From Nitrososphaerota archaeon (lineage in GTDB: Archaea; Thermoproteota; Nitrososphaeria; Nitrososphaerales; Nitrosopumilaceae), in the NCBI GenBank assembly GCA_002698885.1, contig PAAH01000008.1, positions 36,265 through 42,071 on the forward strand: a DNA stretch of 5,807 bases. The letters are read 5' to 3'. Numbering within the stretch: position 1 is the stretch's first letter; every line of letters starts with the position of its first letter. A program made the position numbers and the translations under genes. The notes below the pieces were generated by a model that searched no databases, was not told where the DNA came from, and was given only the letters and a program-made list of their open reading frames with translations. This document shows, one piece after another, positions 5,631 through 5,807 of this stretch.

Positions 5631-5807
5631 GGCCCCTGGGCCCGGCTTTGGCTTGGCTTGGCTGGTTGGCTTTTGCTTGGTTTGGCTGGTTGGCTTTGGC
5701 TTGGCTTGGCTGGTTGGCTTTGGCTTGGTTTGGCTTGGGCCCAATGGGCCCGGGCCCAATGGGCCAGGGGCCCGGGCCCTGGGCCCGGGCCCAATGGGCC
5801 CCTGGGC
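5631..5807. repeat. GC-rich low-complexity block at window end
   Basis: Composition changes sharply from AT-rich to strongly GC-rich. The block holds nine GGGCCC palindromes (one at 5638-5643, the others from 5737 to the end), several joined as GGGCCCAATGGGCCC, around a 24-base tandem repeat. The 11 bases at 5631-5641 (GGCCCCTGGGC) recur exactly at 5797-5807, so the whole block might repeat beyond the window. No gene is supported. It is most likely a chimeric or contig-end artefact, which cannot be settled from sequence alone. Confidence 0.85.
5644..5739. repeat. 24-base tandem repeat, four units
   Basis: Units lie at 5644-5667, 5668-5691, 5692-5715 and 5716-5739. Units 1 and 3 are identical; units 2 and 4 differ by a few bases. 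Within each unit a GGCTT sub-repeat gives a roughly five-base period. One strand holds C only as GGC or TGC, with the rest G and T. Because 24 is a multiple of three, reading frames stay open through it: the minus strand gives a Lys/Ala/Asn/Gln/Pro octapeptide repeat. Confidence 0.9.

Noticed and set aside
5563..5807. Minus-strand frame open through the repeats, giving a Lys/Ala/Asn/Gln/Pro octapeptide repeat and a Gly-Pro-rich part
   Set aside because: Repeats whose length is a multiple of three stay open by construction; there is no start, it ends out of frame inside atpB, and the region is probably artefactual.

Overview
The window looks like chromosomal DNA of an AT-rich ammonia-oxidising archaeon (Thaumarchaeota/Nitrososphaerota, Nitrosopumilus-like). 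The evidence is an A-type ATP synthase cluster, an archaeal aspartate carbamoyltransferase pair with a zinc-binding regulatory subunit, and two exported protein types common in this lineage: a CFI-box C-terminal protein and a protein with C-terminal 'IPDWVKxNAGWW...' repeats. The starts also have archaeal TATA elements about 24-27 bases upstream.

Layout, left to right. A 5'-complete but C-terminally cut unknown gene runs leftward off the window (1-212). A leftward CFI-box membrane-anchored exported protein (250-1068) shares a 94-base divergent promoter region with a rightward secreted repeat protein that starts at TTG (1163-2818). That gene converges on leftward pyrB (2824-3753) with only five bases between stop codons. 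pyrB is divergent from pyrI (3794-4261), with only 40 bases between their start codons; the two TATA boxes lie interleaved in that gap. Then come leftward ATP synthase genes: the proteolipid subunit K with its own strong TATA box (4338-4655), an unlisted 43-residue charged ORF (4700-4831) whose ATG overlaps the atpD stop, atpD (4831-5463), and the last ~41 codons of atpB (5474-5596).

From about 5600 the sequence stops making sense as atpB. There is an in-frame stop, then from 5631 a GC-rich low-complexity block runs to the window end. It holds four copies of a 24-base unit built from GGCTT, flanked by GGGCCC palindromes. In base composition and structure it is foreign to the rest of the window. 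It is most likely a chimeric or contig-end artefact, though a real minisatellite is not excluded.

How the genes work together: pyrB and pyrI make the two subunits of the first committed enzyme of pyrimidine synthesis, driven from back-to-back promoters. atpB, atpD and the small ORF look like one operon for the ATP synthase head and central stalk, with the membrane ring subunit atpK next in line but also separately promoted. The two exported proteins form a divergent pair that may share control. No CRISPR, transposase, tRNA or rRNA was seen. The nearest thing to an undescribed element is the small atpD-coupled ORF; nothing in the window looks like a defence or mobile system.
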